Assembly: GCA_934402315.1 (NCBI GenBank)
Contig: CAKRTS010000018.1
Span: 16,813 to 80,812, forward strand
Direction of reading: 5' to 3'
DNA: 64,000 bases
Source: an uncultured Acetatifactor sp.
GTDB lineage: Bacteria > Bacillota > Clostridia > Lachnospirales > Lachnospiraceae
Shown: positions 62,803-64,000 of the stretch, in pieces
Layout: every line of letters starts with the position of its first letter
Position numbering within the stretch: the first letter of the stretch is position 1
Program-made: the position numbers and the translations under genes
Notes under the pieces: model-generated
Database searches by the model: none
What the model saw: the letters and a program-made list of their open reading frames with translations, nothing else
What the model was told of the DNA's origin: nothing

Positions 62803-63525
62803 ATGAAGAAGAAAATTGTTGCGGCGGCGCTGGCAATTTTAATGTGCTTAGGGACGACCGGATGCGGGGAGAATGCGATACCGAATCTGGACGAGGAGGA
62901 ATTGCAGGCGATCGGTGAATACACGGCGGTCACGCTGATGAAATATGATGCAAACCGCAGAAGCCGGCTTGTGGAGCTGCCGGAGGAGACGACTGAGCCG
63001 ACGGAACCGTCTGAGCAGGTGCCGCAGGAGACCCCGGAGCCTTCCGGCATGGCGCCGGTAGATGAGACACCGGTGATTGACAGGGCTGATGACACGCAGG
63101 AAAGCAGTATGGAAGAGGTTCTTGCTCTGCCACAGGGAATGCGGATTTCTTATCTTGGGGAAGAGGTGTGCGATGCGTACCCTCATGATGGGGAGGAGCA
63201 TTATTTCATGCTGACGGCGACGAGCGGAAAGAAGCTGCTTGTATTGAGCTTCCAGCTGACAAACGAGACAGAGCAGGAACAGAGCGTTGACATTGCGTCC
63301 CAGAATGTTGAGTTCCGGATCACGGTCAACGAGGATTACAAGAGAAGGGCGATGCCGTCGCTGCTCTTAGATGACCTGTCTACCTACGTGGATGTTATTC
63401 CCGCGGGAGAGACGAGGACGGCTGTGCTGGTGATCGAAGTGGAGCAGCAGGGCGATGAAGAAATTACTTCGCTCTCCTTAAAACTGAAAAATGACACAAA
63501 AATATATACAATTCAGCTGAAATGA
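62803..63525 (+). CDS. Lipoprotein with immunoglobulin-like (DUF4352-type) domain
   Basis: 240 residues. MKKKIVAAALAILMCLGTTGC is a signal peptide with lipobox TTGC. An acidic/Pro-rich linker with PEETTEPTEPSEQVPQETPE follows, then a beta domain (about 125-240): YFMLTATSGKKLLVLSFQLT, a SVDIASQNVEFRITVN strand and ETRTAVLVIEVEQQ, like the DUF4352/TRF2-type folds common in Firmicute lipoproteins. Its role is unknown. Met codons before 62803 (62761) lack a ribosome site; GAGAGGGCGAG precedes ATG 62803. A perfect terminator follows. Confidence 0.85.
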   Translation: MKKKIVAAALAILMCLGTTGCGENAIPNLDEEELQAIGEYTAVTLMKYDANRRSRLVELPEETTEPTEPSEQVPQETPEPSGMAPVDETPVIDRADDTQESSMEEVLALPQGMRISYLGEEVCDAYPHDGEEHYFMLTATSGKKLLVLSFQLTNETEQEQSVDIASQNVEFRITVNEDYKRRAMPSLLLDDLSTYVDVIPAGETRTAVLVIEVEQQGDEEITSLSLKLKNDTKIYTIQLK

Positions 63526-63563
63526 GTCTATATACAGTAAAATGTTTAGGACAGTAAAGCGCG

Positions 63564-63612
63564 AAAAGAGCCTGAAATGCTTATAAATACAGCATTTCAG
63601 GCTCTTTTGATA
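63564..63612 (+). terminator. Strong terminator after the lipoprotein
   Basis: Seventeen-base perfect arms, AAAAGAGCCTGAAATGC (63564-63580) and GCATTTCAGGCTCTTTT (63592-63608), eleven-base loop, T4 run. Symmetric, so it could work on both strands. Confidence 0.92.
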
Positions 63613-63651
63613 AATTGTTCAAAAAAATTACAAAAAATATCAAATTTAGTG

Positions 63652-63680
63652 TTGACAAGTGTAGATATGGGTGATATACT
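63652..63680 (+). promoter_or_regulatory. Strong promoter P1 of the right-end leader
   Basis: TTGACA at 63652-63657, 17 bases, TATACT at 63675-63680. AT-rich sequence (A-tracts) upstream could act as an UP element. Confidence 0.8.
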
Positions 63681-63744
63681 CAATTTCGTTGTTGAGGTAC
63701 AACCGAGACAACAAAAAAGATTCAAAAATAAATAAAAAAAGTTG

Positions 63745-63773
63745 TTGACAAACGAACAGCGATGTGGTAATCT
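63745..63773 (+). promoter_or_regulatory. Promoter P2 of the right-end leader
   Basis: TTGACA at 63745-63750, 17 bases, TAATCT at 63768-63773. It repeats P1 at 93-base spacing, with a shared GAGACAACAA element after each. Confidence 0.7.
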
Positions 63774-64000
63774 TAATAAGCTGTCGCGTGAGACAACAAC
63801 AAGCAACACAAAAACAGCAAATGTTCCTTGACAAATAAACAGTAATGCAACCCTGAAAATTCCAAATGCGGGTTTAACCCGCAAGAATTATTCAGAGAAC
63901 GATGTCTCGAAAGAGACAGCTCAAAAAAACAGTAATGCCAGATAATTTCTGGCAGGACAAACTTTGATTCGCGTGCGCGGTACAGATGCAATTCATAAGC
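63774..64000 (+). promoter_or_regulatory. Hairpin-rich untranslated leader, possibly of an rRNA operon
   Basis: There is no coding signal. Small hairpins occur: GCGGGT-TTA-ACCCGC near 63868, TGTCTC-GAAA-GAGACA near 63903, GCCAG-ATAATTT-CTGGC near 63937. AAACAGTAATGC occurs twice, at about 63837 and 63928. A third TTGACA (63828-63833) lacks a -10. Tandem promoters plus such a leader are typical of stable RNA operons, but the 16S start is not in the window. Confidence 0.5.

Overview
The window reads as a stretch of core chromosome from an anaerobic, spore-forming Firmicute, most likely family Lachnospiraceae (Clostridium cluster XIVa). This rests on moderate GC, strong AGGAGG ribosome sites, a leuS T-box, a Rex regulator, Nfn-type electron bifurcation, formate-tetrahydrofolate ligase, a candidate Re-type citrate synthase, a SleL-like spore hydrolase, a TepA-FtsK/SpoIIIE pair and the secG-rnr-smpB-ssrA order. 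No database search was possible; all names come from motifs, length and gene order. No prophage, insertion sequence, CRISPR array or tRNA was seen.

Layout. 1-3.6 kb: the 3' end of an EF-G-like gene, then a promoter and T-box leader for leuS. 3.6-4.8 kb (minus strand): two small unknown proteins and a Cys/Gly/Asn-rich mini-protein, both units behind sporulation-sigma-like -10 elements. 4.9-13.8 kb: a surface module of class B sortase, a 1,612-residue leucine-rich-repeat protein with a TPKTGD sorting signal, a second secreted leucine-rich-repeat protein, and an intracellular-type subtilase. 14-17.3 kb: candidate Re-citrate synthase, GntR regulator and NADP isocitrate dehydrogenase, behind a promoter covered by a 36-bp near-perfect palindrome. 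17.4-24.2 kb: rex with a candidate own operator, a coiled-coil protein, nnr, alr, a MazF without visible antitoxin, a CorC-type protein and yebC.

24.2-40 kb: a GtrB-like glycosyltransferase with a polytopic partner, a 480-bp intergenic region with tandem and inverted repeats, tepA, ftsK, fhs behind an unusual folded leader, nfnAB, a zinc-ribbon membrane protein, rlmH, a truncated C39-like peptidase, nth, a LysM-GH18 hydrolase and eno. 40-49 kb: an oligopeptide ABC transporter (oppABCDF) whose OppB and OppD carry large extra domains, then a divergent ApbE-like membrane protein. 49-52.8 kb: secG-rnr-smpB-ssrA. 52.8-54.3 kb: an AT-rich patch just after tmRNA with two GNAT acetyltransferases. 54.3-63.5 kb: signalling and envelope genes, namely a lipoprotein, a 43-residue protein, an ECF sigma factor fused to a transmembrane segment and outer domain, a two-component pair, hflX, a GH13 alpha-glucosidase and a second lipoprotein. 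The last 350 bp hold tandem strong promoters and a hairpin-rich leader, possibly the start of an rRNA operon.

Three themes link the genes: envelope and surface functions (sortase substrates, Opp, glycosyltransferase, lipoproteins), redox and one-carbon metabolism (Rex, Nfn, Fhs, Icd and citrate synthase for 2-oxoglutarate supply), and translation or RNA quality control (LeuS, EF-G-like, RlmH, RNase R, SmpB, tmRNA, HflX).
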